Of a stretch of 64,000 nucleotides of DNA, positions 1 to 10,160 are shown piece by piece (the first letter of the stretch is position 1; every line of letters begins with the position of its first letter). The notes under the pieces were generated by a model. The model saw nothing but the letters and a program-made list of their open reading frames with translations, was not told the DNA's origin and searched no databases. This stretch comes from Pseudomonadales bacterium (GTDB lineage: Bacteria; Pseudomonadota; Gammaproteobacteria; Pseudomonadales; UBA5518): assembly GCA_024234165.1 (NCBI GenBank), contig JACKOP010000002.1, positions 496,001 to 560,000 of the forward strand, read 5' to 3'. The translations under genes and the position numbers were made by a program.

Positions 1-551
1 CGGTGCAATGCCCTCGCTACCAGCTCCTTTCCGGTACCTGACTCGCCATGGATCAGCACCGTGATGTGTGACTGGGACAGACGCCCGATGGCACGGAACA
101 CGTCCTGCATCGCGGGCGCCTTGCCGATGATCCCGGTCTCCTGAAATGCGGCCGGAGCCGGCGGTGTGGCAGAGCCCTGGTGCGCCTGGGCCAGTGCACG
201 GCGAACCAGCGTCAGCGCATCATCGAGGTCGAACGGCTTCGGCAGATACTCGAAGGCGCCTCCCTCGTAGGATTTCACCGCACTGTCGAGGTCGGAGTGC
301 GCGGTCATGATGATCACCGGCACCTGCGGGCAAACCTGCCGGATGTGCGCCAGCAACTCGAGCCCGCTCACACCCTGCATGCGGATGTCGCTGAGAATCA
401 CCTGCGGTTGCTGCTCGGCAAGCCTGCGCAGCGCCGCATCACCGCTGCCGAAGGTCGCAACCTCGAGGTCCGCCTGCGAGAGCGCCTTTTCGAGCACCCA
501 GCGCATCGACTTGTCGTCATCGATGACCCAGACCTGATCACGAGGGGGCAT
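1..551 (-). CDS. ntrC: Nitrogen regulation response regulator NtrC, 5' part only
   Basis: Sigma-54-dependent activator of nitrogen-assimilation genes, phosphorylated by NtrB. The 183 codons seen start at the ATG complement at 549-551 and run off the window's left edge. Residues 1 to about 120 are a receiver domain: acidic pocket VIDDDKSMRW, phospho-acceptor in VILSDIRMQG, and conserved Lys in YLPKPFD. After a linker comes the start of the AAA+ domain with an intact Walker A, GESGTGKEL. The start lies inside the ntrB 3' end (14-bp overlap), so the pair is probably translationally coupled. The rest of the AAA+ domain, including GAFTGA, and the Fis-type helix-turn-helix are outside the window. 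The family is clear from the receiver-AAA+ order and the ntrB partner. Confidence 0.95.
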   Translation of the reverse strand, partial: MPPRDQVWVIDDDKSMRWVLEKALSQADLEVATFGSGDAALRRLAEQQPQVILSDIRMQGVSGLELLAHIRQVCPQVPVIIMTAHSDLDSAVKSYEGGAFEYLPKPFDLDDALTLVRRALAQAHQGSATPPAPAAFQETGIIGKAPAMQDVFRAIGRLSQSHITVLIHGESGTGKELVARALH

Positions 552-1704
552 GCACGAAAACTCCTTCGGTTGCACCGGGGACCGGCTCAAAGGGAATCAG
601 GATCCTGAACACGGTATGGCCTGGCGCGCTGTCGCATTCGATCAGGCCGCCGTGCTGCTGCATGATCGATTGTGCAATCGGCAGGCCAAGACCGGTGCCC
701 CGCGATCGCCCGGTGACCATCGGGTAGAACAGCGTCTTGCGCAAGCTCTCGCTGATGCCGGGACCGTTGTCCTCTACCTCGATCAGGCATACCAGGCGGT
801 GCCTGTAGCCTCCGATCGTGAACTGACGCAGCACCCGTGTACGCATCACGATGCGCGGTCTGTGCAGAACAGGGGATTCGCGCACGGCCGGATTTTCCAG
901 CAACGACTGGGCGGCGTTGCGCAGCACATTGAGCATCACCTGTATCAACTGATCCATGTCGGCCCACAACTCGGGCAGGCTGGGGTCGTAGTCCCGTTGC
1001 ACTGACAGCGCATCACCGGTCTCCGCCTGCACGACGACACGCACGCGTTCGAGCACCTGATGGATGTTGATCCATCTGCAATCGGGCGGTTTGCGCGGAC
1101 CGAGCATGCGATCGACCAGATTGCGCAGACGATCGGCCTCGCTGACGATGATCCCGGTGTATTCGCGCAGTTCCGGGTCGTCGAGCGCCCGTGCCAGCAG
1201 TTGCGCTGCCCCACGAATACCGCCCAGCGGATTCTTGATCTCGTGCGCCATGCCGCGCACCAGCGCATGGGTCGCCTGGTTGGCAGCCAGCAGACTGTCC
1301 TCCCGGCTGATGCGCAGCAGGCGATCCAGTGGCTGCAGCTCCATCAGAAGCTGCCGCGGGCGGCCATCGACATCGCCCATCGGCGTGACCGTATAGTCCA
1401 CCAGGGCAGCCTGGCTGCTGCCGGGAACACGCAGTCGCGCCTCACGCCGGGTATGCGGGCGCTGCTCCTGCAGGGCATTGCGCAAATCCTCGATGCTCCA
1501 GCCGGCATCGTCGAAAAACCGGGCGAGCGACTGTCCGAGCAGATGCGAGACGCTGGTAGCGAGCAACTGCTCGGTGGCCGGGTTGGCGTAGCGTACGCAC
1601 AACTGCTCGTCCAGCAGCACGACTGCCGTGGAAAGATTGTCCAGCAGGCGGCTGCCGGACTCGTCGATTCCTTGAACACCCGGCTGCGAGTCTCCCCTGC
1701 TCAC
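538..1704 (-). CDS. glnL: Nitrogen regulation sensor histidine kinase NtrB (GlnL)
   Basis: Cytoplasmic sensor kinase/phosphatase that reads nitrogen status through PII proteins and controls NtrC. It is 388 residues, near the usual 350-390. An N-terminal PAS domain (about 20-110) is followed by the phospho-acceptor helix with H-box GMAHEIKNPLGG and a C-terminal HATPase with an N box, a G1-type DNGPGI motif and GTGLGLPIAQ. There are no membrane segments, as expected for NtrB. The start is GTG at 1704, chosen because GGGAGGTGG lies six bases upstream. It overlaps ntrC by 14 bp. No glnA is visible on the upstream side; the next gene is the glutamate-synthase-like gene 25 bp away, so glnA is not adjacent here. 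Confidence 0.95.
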   Translation of the reverse strand: MSRGDSQPGVQGIDESGSRLLDNLSTAVVLLDEQLCVRYANPATEQLLATSVSHLLGQSLARFFDDAGWSIEDLRNALQEQRPHTRREARLRVPGSSQAALVDYTVTPMGDVDGRPRQLLMELQPLDRLLRISREDSLLAANQATHALVRGMAHEIKNPLGGIRGAAQLLARALDDPELREYTGIIVSEADRLRNLVDRMLGPRKPPDCRWINIHQVLERVRVVVQAETGDALSVQRDYDPSLPELWADMDQLIQVMLNVLRNAAQSLLENPAVRESPVLHRPRIVMRTRVLRQFTIGGYRHRLVCLIEVEDNGPGISESLRKTLFYPMVTGRSRGTGLGLPIAQSIMQQHGGLIECDSAPGHTVFRILIPFEPVPGATEGVFVHAPS

Positions 1705-1729
1705 GATCGGCCACCTCCCGGCAGGTGCA

Positions 1730-3355
1730 TCACATCAACTTGCTGCGCCGACGGCTGACTACCTGCGCGGGCGGCGCGAAGGTATCGCTGCGCGATGTGT
1801 TCCAGAACGCACGGAACACGGCGTGTTCGGAAACCCGCGCTTGCAGCAGGTCACCCGGCTGCAGGTAACGGTAGAGCGCTCCCAGCGACTGTACCTTGCG
1901 CGTCGATACGCGCCGCAGGATATGCTCCGGTCCGAGTTCGTCCGGATGGTTCAGGCCCGCGGCGCTCAGCAGATCCCGCAACGCCTCCATGGTATTGCGG
2001 TGGAACGCGTATACACGCGTCGACTTGTCGGGAACGTCCAGATGTTTCCAGCGCTGCGGATCCTGCGTTGCGATTCCCGTCGGGCAGCGGTTGGTGTGGC
2101 AGCTCAGCGCCTGGATGCACCCCAGTGCAAACATGAAGGCGCGCCCGGCGTTGCACCAGTCGGCCCCTAGCGCGAGCGTTCGCGCGATGTCGAACGCGCA
2201 ACTGACCTTGCCGGCTGCACCAATACGGATGCGATCGCGCAAGTCCAGGCCGACCAGCGTGTTGTGCACCAGCATCAGGCCTTCTCGCATCGGCAGTCCG
2301 ACGTGGTTGATGAACTCCGCCGGCGCGGCACCGGTGCCTCCTTCGGCCCCGTCGACCACGATGAAATCAGGCAGGATGCCGCTCTCGTGCATCGCCCGTG
2401 CGATGCCGAACCATTCCCACGGATGGCCGATCGCGAGCTTGAAGCCGGTGGGCTTGCCTCCCGACAGTTCGCGCAGCCGCGCCACGAACGCGAGCAGCTC
2501 GAGCGGTGTGGAGAACGCCGTATGGCGTGCCGGTGATACGCAGTCCTCTCCCATCGGCACTCCGCGCGTGGTTGCGATCTCCGCACTCAGCTTCGCTGCC
2601 GGCAATACCCCACCCTGGCCGGGCTTGGCGCCCTGCGACAGCTTCAGCTCGATCATCCTGACCTGCGCATCGCGCGCCTGCGCCACGAAACGCTCCTCGC
2701 TGAAGCTGCCGTCCTCGTTGCGGCAACCGAAATAGCCGGAACCGATCTCCCACACCAGATCACCACCGTGCTCGCGGTGATACGGAGAAATCGAACCTTC
2801 GCCTGTATCGTGATAGAAGCCTCCACGTTTCGCGCCGGCGTTGAGCGCGCGGATTGCCGCTGCCGACAGCGCACCGAAGCTCATCGCGGAGATATTGAAC
2901 ACGCTGGCCGAATACGGCTGCGCACCACCGGCGCCGATGGTGATGCGGAAATCGGCCGACTCGATCCGGGTGGGCGCCAGCGAATGGCTGATCCACTCGT
3001 AGTCCTCGGCGTAGACATCGCGCAGCGTGCCGAACGGACGCACGTCGTTGGTGTGCTTGGCACGCTGGTAGATCAGCGCGCGCTGCTCGCGTGAAAAGGG
3101 CGCCTGCTCGGTATCGGCCTGGATGAAGTACTGGCGGATCTCGGGTCCGATGGTCTCCAGCCCGTAGCGGAAGTGTGCAAGGATCGGGTAATTGCGCCGC
3201 AGCGTGCTCTTGCGCTGCAGCACATCGAGCGTACCGAGCAACATGAACGCGACCGGCAGGATCACGCTCCACCACCATTGCGGATCGCGCATGGTGAGCA
3301 CCAGCGCAGCGAGCGTGAGCACGATGCTGGTGAAATAGGCAAGATGACGGGACAT
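1730..3355 (-). CDS. FMN-binding glutamate synthase domain protein, membrane anchored
   Basis: A 541-residue stand-alone version of the central FMN/Fe-S domain of glutamate synthase (Glu_synthase family). It lacks the N-terminal amidotransferase domain and the C-terminal GltB helix. The first 60 residues hold two hydrophobic segments (LAYFTSIVLTLAALVLT and WWWSVILPVAFMLLG), so it is probably anchored in the inner membrane. The catalytic part shows glycine-rich flavin-site motifs, LSQGAKPGQGG and VDGAEGGTGAAP, and a Cys cluster near CHTNRCPTGIAT that would hold the iron-sulfur centre. The ORF extends upstream to 3397, but ATG 3355 (MSRHLAYF) places the first membrane segment as in relatives. 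Substrate and electron donor of this subfamily are not settled. Its position 25 bp before ntrB suggests, but does not prove, a nitrogen role. Confidence 0.85.
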   Translation of the reverse strand: MSRHLAYFTSIVLTLAALVLTMRDPQWWWSVILPVAFMLLGTLDVLQRKSTLRRNYPILAHFRYGLETIGPEIRQYFIQADTEQAPFSREQRALIYQRAKHTNDVRPFGTLRDVYAEDYEWISHSLAPTRIESADFRITIGAGGAQPYSASVFNISAMSFGALSAAAIRALNAGAKRGGFYHDTGEGSISPYHREHGGDLVWEIGSGYFGCRNEDGSFSEERFVAQARDAQVRMIELKLSQGAKPGQGGVLPAAKLSAEIATTRGVPMGEDCVSPARHTAFSTPLELLAFVARLRELSGGKPTGFKLAIGHPWEWFGIARAMHESGILPDFIVVDGAEGGTGAAPAEFINHVGLPMREGLMLVHNTLVGLDLRDRIRIGAAGKVSCAFDIARTLALGADWCNAGRAFMFALGCIQALSCHTNRCPTGIATQDPQRWKHLDVPDKSTRVYAFHRNTMEALRDLLSAAGLNHPDELGPEHILRRVSTRKVQSLGALYRYLQPGDLLQARVSEHAVFRAFWNTSRSDTFAPPAQVVSRRRSKLM

Positions 3356-3475
3356 GGACGCTACCGCTTGCATGGCTGGAGTTGGCCACCAAAGCATAAA
3401 CGATCCACCGTCCGCCCCCGTCGCATGCGGCGTGACAAAGCGGATTGCAGCCGCCGCCCGCTCCCGCTACCTTGC

Positions 3476-4183
3476 ATGCTCGCGTCGAATCAAACCGAGG
3501 TGCCTGACGTGGACTCCATTCTCGAACTACTTCGCAAATCCCCGTTCGGGCCGCTGGCGCGGCATACCGAGCAGGTCCACGACGCCGTGACCCTGATCCG
3601 GCCGCTGGTCGAGGCGTTCACAGCCGGGGATTGGGACAGGACCGCAGAAGTCAGCGAACGGATCGGCGAACTCGAACACCAGGCCGATCTGATCAAGAAC
3701 GACATCCGGGACAACCTGCCCAAATCCGTGTTCCTGCCGGTTGATCGCAGCGACGTCCTGCGTTTCCTGCGCATCCAGGACCGCATCGCGGATTCGGCCG
3801 AGGATGTGGGTGTGCTCCTCACGATGCGCCATACGCCGACCCCGCAAGGCATGCAGCAGGGCGTGCTCACGCTCGTCGGCAGCGTGATCGATACCGGCGA
3901 CGCCTGGTTCAACGCGGCGCAGGAGCTGTTTTCACTGCAGCAGGCGTCCTTCACCGGCTCGAAGGTCGAAAAGGTGATACTGCTGATCAACGAGGTCCGC
4001 GAACGCGAACGTGAAGCCGATCGCCACCAGGCCGCCGTAACCCAACAACTGTTCGGCCACGAACCGGAAATCGGTCCACTTTCCATCATGCTGTGGATGA
4101 ACATCTTCCGCGCGCTCGGCATGATCGCGAACTACGCGGAAAGCACGGCGGACCAGTTGCGCCTGATGCTTGCGAGGCAATGA
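3476..4183 (+). CDS. DUF47 / TIGR00153 PhoU-like protein
   Basis: A 235-residue all-helical protein of the DUF47 (PhoU-like, TIGR00153) family, whose members usually accompany Pit-type low-affinity phosphate transporters. The N-terminal SILELLRKSPFGPLARH and the repeated acidic helices (ELEHQADLIKNDI, EREREADRHQ) are typical. These acidic repeats bind metal in PhoU proteins. ATG 3476 is used; GTG at 3500 (giving MPDVDSIL) or 3509 would match the family N-terminus equally well, so the start is uncertain. No pit transporter gene is next to it: the downstream neighbour is a glutamine amidotransferase. It is divergent from the glutamate-synthase-like gene. Confidence 0.85.
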   Translation: MLASNQTEVPDVDSILELLRKSPFGPLARHTEQVHDAVTLIRPLVEAFTAGDWDRTAEVSERIGELEHQADLIKNDIRDNLPKSVFLPVDRSDVLRFLRIQDRIADSAEDVGVLLTMRHTPTPQGMQQGVLTLVGSVIDTGDAWFNAAQELFSLQQASFTGSKVEKVILLINEVREREREADRHQAAVTQQLFGHEPEIGPLSIMLWMNIFRALGMIANYAESTADQLRLMLARQ

Positions 4184-4278
4184 CGAGCGCCGCAGCCCGC
4201 GGGTACAGAGCACTCCGCACCCTTCTTCTCCGGAACCGGTCCGCAACCGGCAGCACCAGCGCGCAGCCAGACCCAACC

Positions 4279-4986
4279 ATGAAACCAGTCGCCATCTTCC
4301 GTCATTTTCACAGCGAAGGCCCAGGCTATCTGGCCACGTTCCTGGACCGCCACTCGATTCGCTGGCGACTCGTTCGCATCGATGAAGGCGAAGCCGTGCC
4401 GGCATCGATCGACGCCTTTTCCGGACTGGTTTTCATGGGTGGACCGATGAGCGTGAACGATCCGCTACCCTGGATCGAACCGTCGTGTGCCTTGATCCGC
4501 ACGGCCGTCACCGCCGATCTACCGGTGCTCGGCCACTGTCTCGGCGGCCAGCTCATCGCCCGGGCGCTCGGCGCTACCGTTGCGAGATGCCCGGTCAAGG
4601 AAATCGGCTGGGGCATGGTGCGCGTGCTGGACAACGCCGAATCGCAACGCTGGTTCGGCGACCTGGACTGCTTCGAGACCTTCCACTGGCACGGCGAGAC
4701 CTTCAGCATCCCGCCTGGAGCCACACGCCTGCTGGAGAGCGAACACTGCGCCAACCAGGCCTATGCGCTGGGCAACGTCTTCGGCATGCAGTGCCACGTC
4801 GAGATGACGGAGGCAATGATCCGCCAGTGGTGCCAGGATGGTGCTGGCGAAATCGCCGCCGCGAACAGTCTGGCCGTGCAATCGCCCACGCGAATGCAGG
4901 CCGGCATGACAGCCAAGGTCGCAGCCCTGAATGCGGTGGCCGACCGTCTCTACACCTGCTGGGCCGAAGCACTGACGCGCGACTGA
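4279..4986 (+). CDS. Class I glutamine amidotransferase (GMP-synthase-like)
   Basis: A 235-residue stand-alone class I glutamine amidotransferase, of the type often annotated as GMP-synthase-like. The nucleophile Cys sits in LGHCLGGQL, the His in QCHVEMT, and the oxyanion strand is FMGGPMSVND. GETFSIPPGATRLLESEHC matches the region around the substrate pocket in this subfamily. The length equals one amidotransferase domain with no synthetase partner attached, so the ammonia acceptor is unknown; gamma-glutamyl hydrolase-type activity is also possible. The start is ATG 4279, 96 bp after the DUF47 gene on the same strand, so co-transcription is possible. The 148 bp to the aconitase stop codon hold no recognisable feature. 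Confidence 0.85.
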   Translation: MKPVAIFRHFHSEGPGYLATFLDRHSIRWRLVRIDEGEAVPASIDAFSGLVFMGGPMSVNDPLPWIEPSCALIRTAVTADLPVLGHCLGGQLIARALGATVARCPVKEIGWGMVRVLDNAESQRWFGDLDCFETFHWHGETFSIPPGATRLLESEHCANQAYALGNVFGMQCHVEMTEAMIRQWCQDGAGEIAAANSLAVQSPTRMQAGMTAKVAALNAVADRLYTCWAEALTRD

Positions 4987-5134
4987 GCAGCCCCCGGAAG
5001 TCGTCGAACCGCAGTGCCCCCGTCGGCGATCGACTGCGCGCCGCGAACAGCCCCGCTGCCGGCATCGGGGATCGCGCGGCGCAGGCCCGCACCCCCCACG
5101 CCTGACGCGAGTGCGCCCGGCGCCTGGCAATGCA

Positions 5135-7990
<2,856 letters not shown>

Positions 7991-8166
7991 GGTGTACCTC
8001 CTGCTAGTGCCGCCAATACCCGAGTCGATGCCGTCCGGATTGTCGCAGTGACGGCACCAGTTTGCCACGCCTCGCACGGCCTTACATGTCGACCAAGCGC
8101 ATTGAGCGAAAGAATCAAAGCGCTAACATGCTAGCAACCGTGAACGACATCGCGAGGCAAGCGGAC

Positions 8167-8712
8167 ATGAACGCATTGATCTTCACGCTGGAACACCTGG
8201 CCAGCCCGATTGGTCCGATGCTGCTGGTGACCGACGACCAGCATCACCTGCGTGCTCTGGAATGGCTCGACCACGAATCACGCATGCAGGCCTTGCTGCA
8301 GCGCCATTACAGGCATGAGGTGGAGTTGCGCGAGCCCACCGGACGATCAGCGCCACTGCTTGCCGTGCAGGCCTATTTCGACGGCGACATCACGGCCATC
8401 GACGCCTTGGCGGTAGCCATGGGAGGCACCGAGTTCCAGCGCAAGGTCTGGACGGCGCTGCGCGACATACCAGCGGGGCAAACGTGGAGCTATCGCGAAC
8501 TTGCCGCGCGTATCGGCCAACCGAAGGCCGTTCGCGCCGTGGGCATGGCCAACGGTGCGAACCTCATCGGCATCGTGGTGCCCTGTCACCGCGTCATCGG
8601 CAGCGATGGTTCGCTCACGGGCTACGGTGGCGGACTGCAGCGCAAGCAATGGCTGCTCGACCACGAGCGTCAGGCCTTGCGCGGTGGGTTGCAAGGGCAA
8701 ACCCACACGTAG
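8167..8712 (+). CDS. ogt: Methylated-DNA--protein-cysteine S-methyltransferase
   Basis: Suicide repair protein that removes the alkyl group from O6-alkylguanine onto its own cysteine. It has 181 residues. The active site IVVPCHRVIG is intact, preceded by the helix-turn-helix region (YRELAARIGQPKAVRAVGMANGAN) carrying the arginine finger. It lacks an Ada-type N-terminal zinc domain, so it is the stand-alone Ogt type. The start is ATG 8167 (MNALIFTLEHLASPIGPM); an in-frame ATG at 8128 would add 13 residues without family support. The stop codon lies inside the first REP-like palindrome, so the transcript probably ends in that array. Confidence 0.95.
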   Translation: MNALIFTLEHLASPIGPMLLVTDDQHHLRALEWLDHESRMQALLQRHYRHEVELREPTGRSAPLLAVQAYFDGDITAIDALAVAMGGTEFQRKVWTALRDIPAGQTWSYRELAARIGQPKAVRAVGMANGANLIGIVVPCHRVIGSDGSLTGYGGGLQRKQWLLDHERQALRGGLQGQTHT

Positions 8713-9095
8713 GTCGGCATTCATGCCGATTGATATTCGTGGGTCGGCATTCATGCCGACTGGGGATTCGCATCGGCACCTGTCGGGTTGAAACCCGACC
8801 TACGACGATTCGTAGGTCGGCATTCATGCCGACAGGAGATTTGCGTCGGCACCTGTCGGGTTGAAACCCGACCTACAACGATTCGTGGGTCGGCATTCAT
8901 GCCGACAGGAGATTTGCATCGACACCAGTCGGGCTGAAGCCCGACCTACAACGATTCGTAGGTCGGCATTCATGCCGACAGGAGGTTTGCATCGGCACCA
9001 GTCGGGCTGAAGCCCGACCTACAACGATTCGTGGGTCGGCATTCATGCCGACTGGGGATTCGCATCGGCACCTGTCGGGTTGAAACCCGACCTAC
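8709..9095 (+). repeat. REP/BIME tandem array, 73-bp period
   Basis: Eleven short palindromes of two kinds. Type A (22 bp, GTAGGTCGGCAT then its arm ATGCCGAC) starts at 8709, 8739, 8812, 8885, 8958 and 9031. Type B, on the opposite strand, reads GTAGGTCGGGTTT then AACCCGAC and lies at 8782-8803, 8855-8876, 8928-8949, 9001-9022 and 9074-9095. From 8739 on, A starts are exactly 73 bp apart, giving almost five tandem A-B units. The four bases at the foot of A alternate strictly GTAG, GTGG along the array, and all B units carry GTAG. A GTAG/GTGG foot next to a palindrome is the signature of REP elements handled by RAYT transposases; two in inverted order form a BIME. Two B units carry compensating changes (GGGCTGAAGCCC), so the stems are preserved. 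Confidence 0.9.
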
Positions 9096-9106
9096 GACTG
9101 CAATGA

Positions 9107-9970
9107 TCACGGTGCGGCTCGGTCATCAAGACGCAGTGCCTCGGCTTCGGCTGCACAGTCACGCGTGACTGGCTGCGGCTGACCGCGCAATTCGCCCACC
9201 TCGGCCTTTGCAGCCTGCAGTTGCGCCAGAAAAGTCGGATCGGCCTGCAGTCGGGCGTAGGTCGCACTGCCCACCAGCATTCCCTGCACGGTATCACTCG
9301 CCCAGTGGGCACCACAGATCACCCGGCTGCGCGCAAACGCAAAACCGCGCTCCTGGATCGCGGTGGTTCGATCCGGCACCAGCTCGCTCAGGATCAGCGC
9401 CCAGACCCAGCCAATGGCGGAATGACCCGATGGGTACGAGCCGTCCTTTTTCAGCATCGCCTCGTCCTGGGGGAAGCAGGTGTGCGCGTCGTGAGCGACA
9501 AAAGGGCGCGTCCGCTGGTAGTGATTCTTGGCCCTGGAAGTAGCCACTGCCGCGTCACTGAAGCTGCGCCGCAACAGCGTGGCCAACTGTGGCGAACGAT
9601 TCGGATCGACCTCGAAGCCTGTCGCGCACGCGAATGCATTCAATGACCTCGGAAACCTCAGATCGGCGTCGCGGGTTGCCACCCCCCCGCGCGGCCCGTC
9701 CGCAAGCGCTCGCGTGGCAATGTACGCCGCTTCGTCAGCCTTCCCGGCTGCACTGTCCGTGGCGGGTGGTGGTGGGAGTATTGCCAGGCTGTCCGGCAAC
9801 GCGTCGTGCGCCAGATAGCCCTTCGGAAAACCAGGAAACAGCTCGCCGATTTTTGCCATATCCGTCAAAGGCACCGGTTCGGACCGCTGGTGCACGCAAC
9901 CCTGCAGCGCGACGCACACGATGCCCAAGGTGCAAATGATCGAAACAAGTTTCTTGTTAGCCATCTTCAT
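9107..9970 (-). CDS. Class A non-specific acid phosphatase (PAP2 superfamily) lipoprotein
   Basis: Secreted phosphatase of 287 residues. It has the full three-part acid-phosphatase signature: KNHYQRTRPF, then GSYPSGHSAIGW, then SRVICGAHWASDTVQG. The N-terminus KKLVSIICTLGIVCVALQGC is a signal peptide with a lipobox-like LQGC, so it is probably a periplasmic or outer-membrane lipoprotein; plain signal-peptidase I cleavage is the alternative. The start is ATG 9970 with GAGGTGAGG just upstream. The ORF continues to 10123, but that extension only translates REP repeats. Substrate range cannot be read from sequence; PhoN-type enzymes hydrolyse many phosphomonoesters. The gene sits between two REP clusters in direct orientation, and its stop codon is 12 bp from the first. 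Confidence 0.9.
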   Translation of the reverse strand: MKMANKKLVSIICTLGIVCVALQGCVHQRSEPVPLTDMAKIGELFPGFPKGYLAHDALPDSLAILPPPPATDSAAGKADEAAYIATRALADGPRGGVATRDADLRFPRSLNAFACATGFEVDPNRSPQLATLLRRSFSDAAVATSRAKNHYQRTRPFVAHDAHTCFPQDEAMLKKDGSYPSGHSAIGWVWALILSELVPDRTTAIQERGFAFARSRVICGAHWASDTVQGMLVGSATYARLQADPTFLAQLQAAKAEVGELRGQPQPVTRDCAAEAEALRLDDRAAP

Positions 9971-10002
9971 CGTATCCCTCACCTCTTTCGAGCCATCGGA
10001 GC

Positions 10003-10118
10003 GTAGGTCGGCATTCATGCCGACGGATGTTCGTGGGTCGGCATTCATGCCGACTGGGGAATTCGCATCGACATCTGTCGAGTTGAAACCCGATCCACAT
10101 CGTTGAAACCCGACCTGC
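10003..10118 (+). repeat. Second, decayed REP/BIME cluster
   Basis: Two good type-A palindromes at 10003-10024 (GTAG foot) and 10033-10054 (GTGG foot) are followed by a damaged type-B unit at 10077-10098 and a half unit near 10102-10118. The A-A spacing of 30 bp and A-B spacing of 44 bp repeat the layout at 8709, 8739 and 8782 of the first array in the same orientation. By eye only about nine differences separate 8709-8803 from 10003-10098. The two clusters therefore form direct repeats on either side of the phosphatase gene. Confidence 0.85.
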
Positions 10119-10160
10119 GTCACCTCGGGTTGCGAAGCGTTTGCTTTGCACCATTCACAA

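Noticed and set aside
8709..9095. CRISPR array
   Set aside because: The period is 73 bp, units are palindrome pairs in opposite orientation, and the sequences between palindromes are themselves repeated rather than unique spacers.
9971..10123. 51-residue N-terminal extension of the acid phosphatase
   Set aside because: It translates the REP palindromes (MNADPRTSVGMNADLR repeats) and precedes a normal signal peptide with its own ribosome-binding site at ATG 9970.
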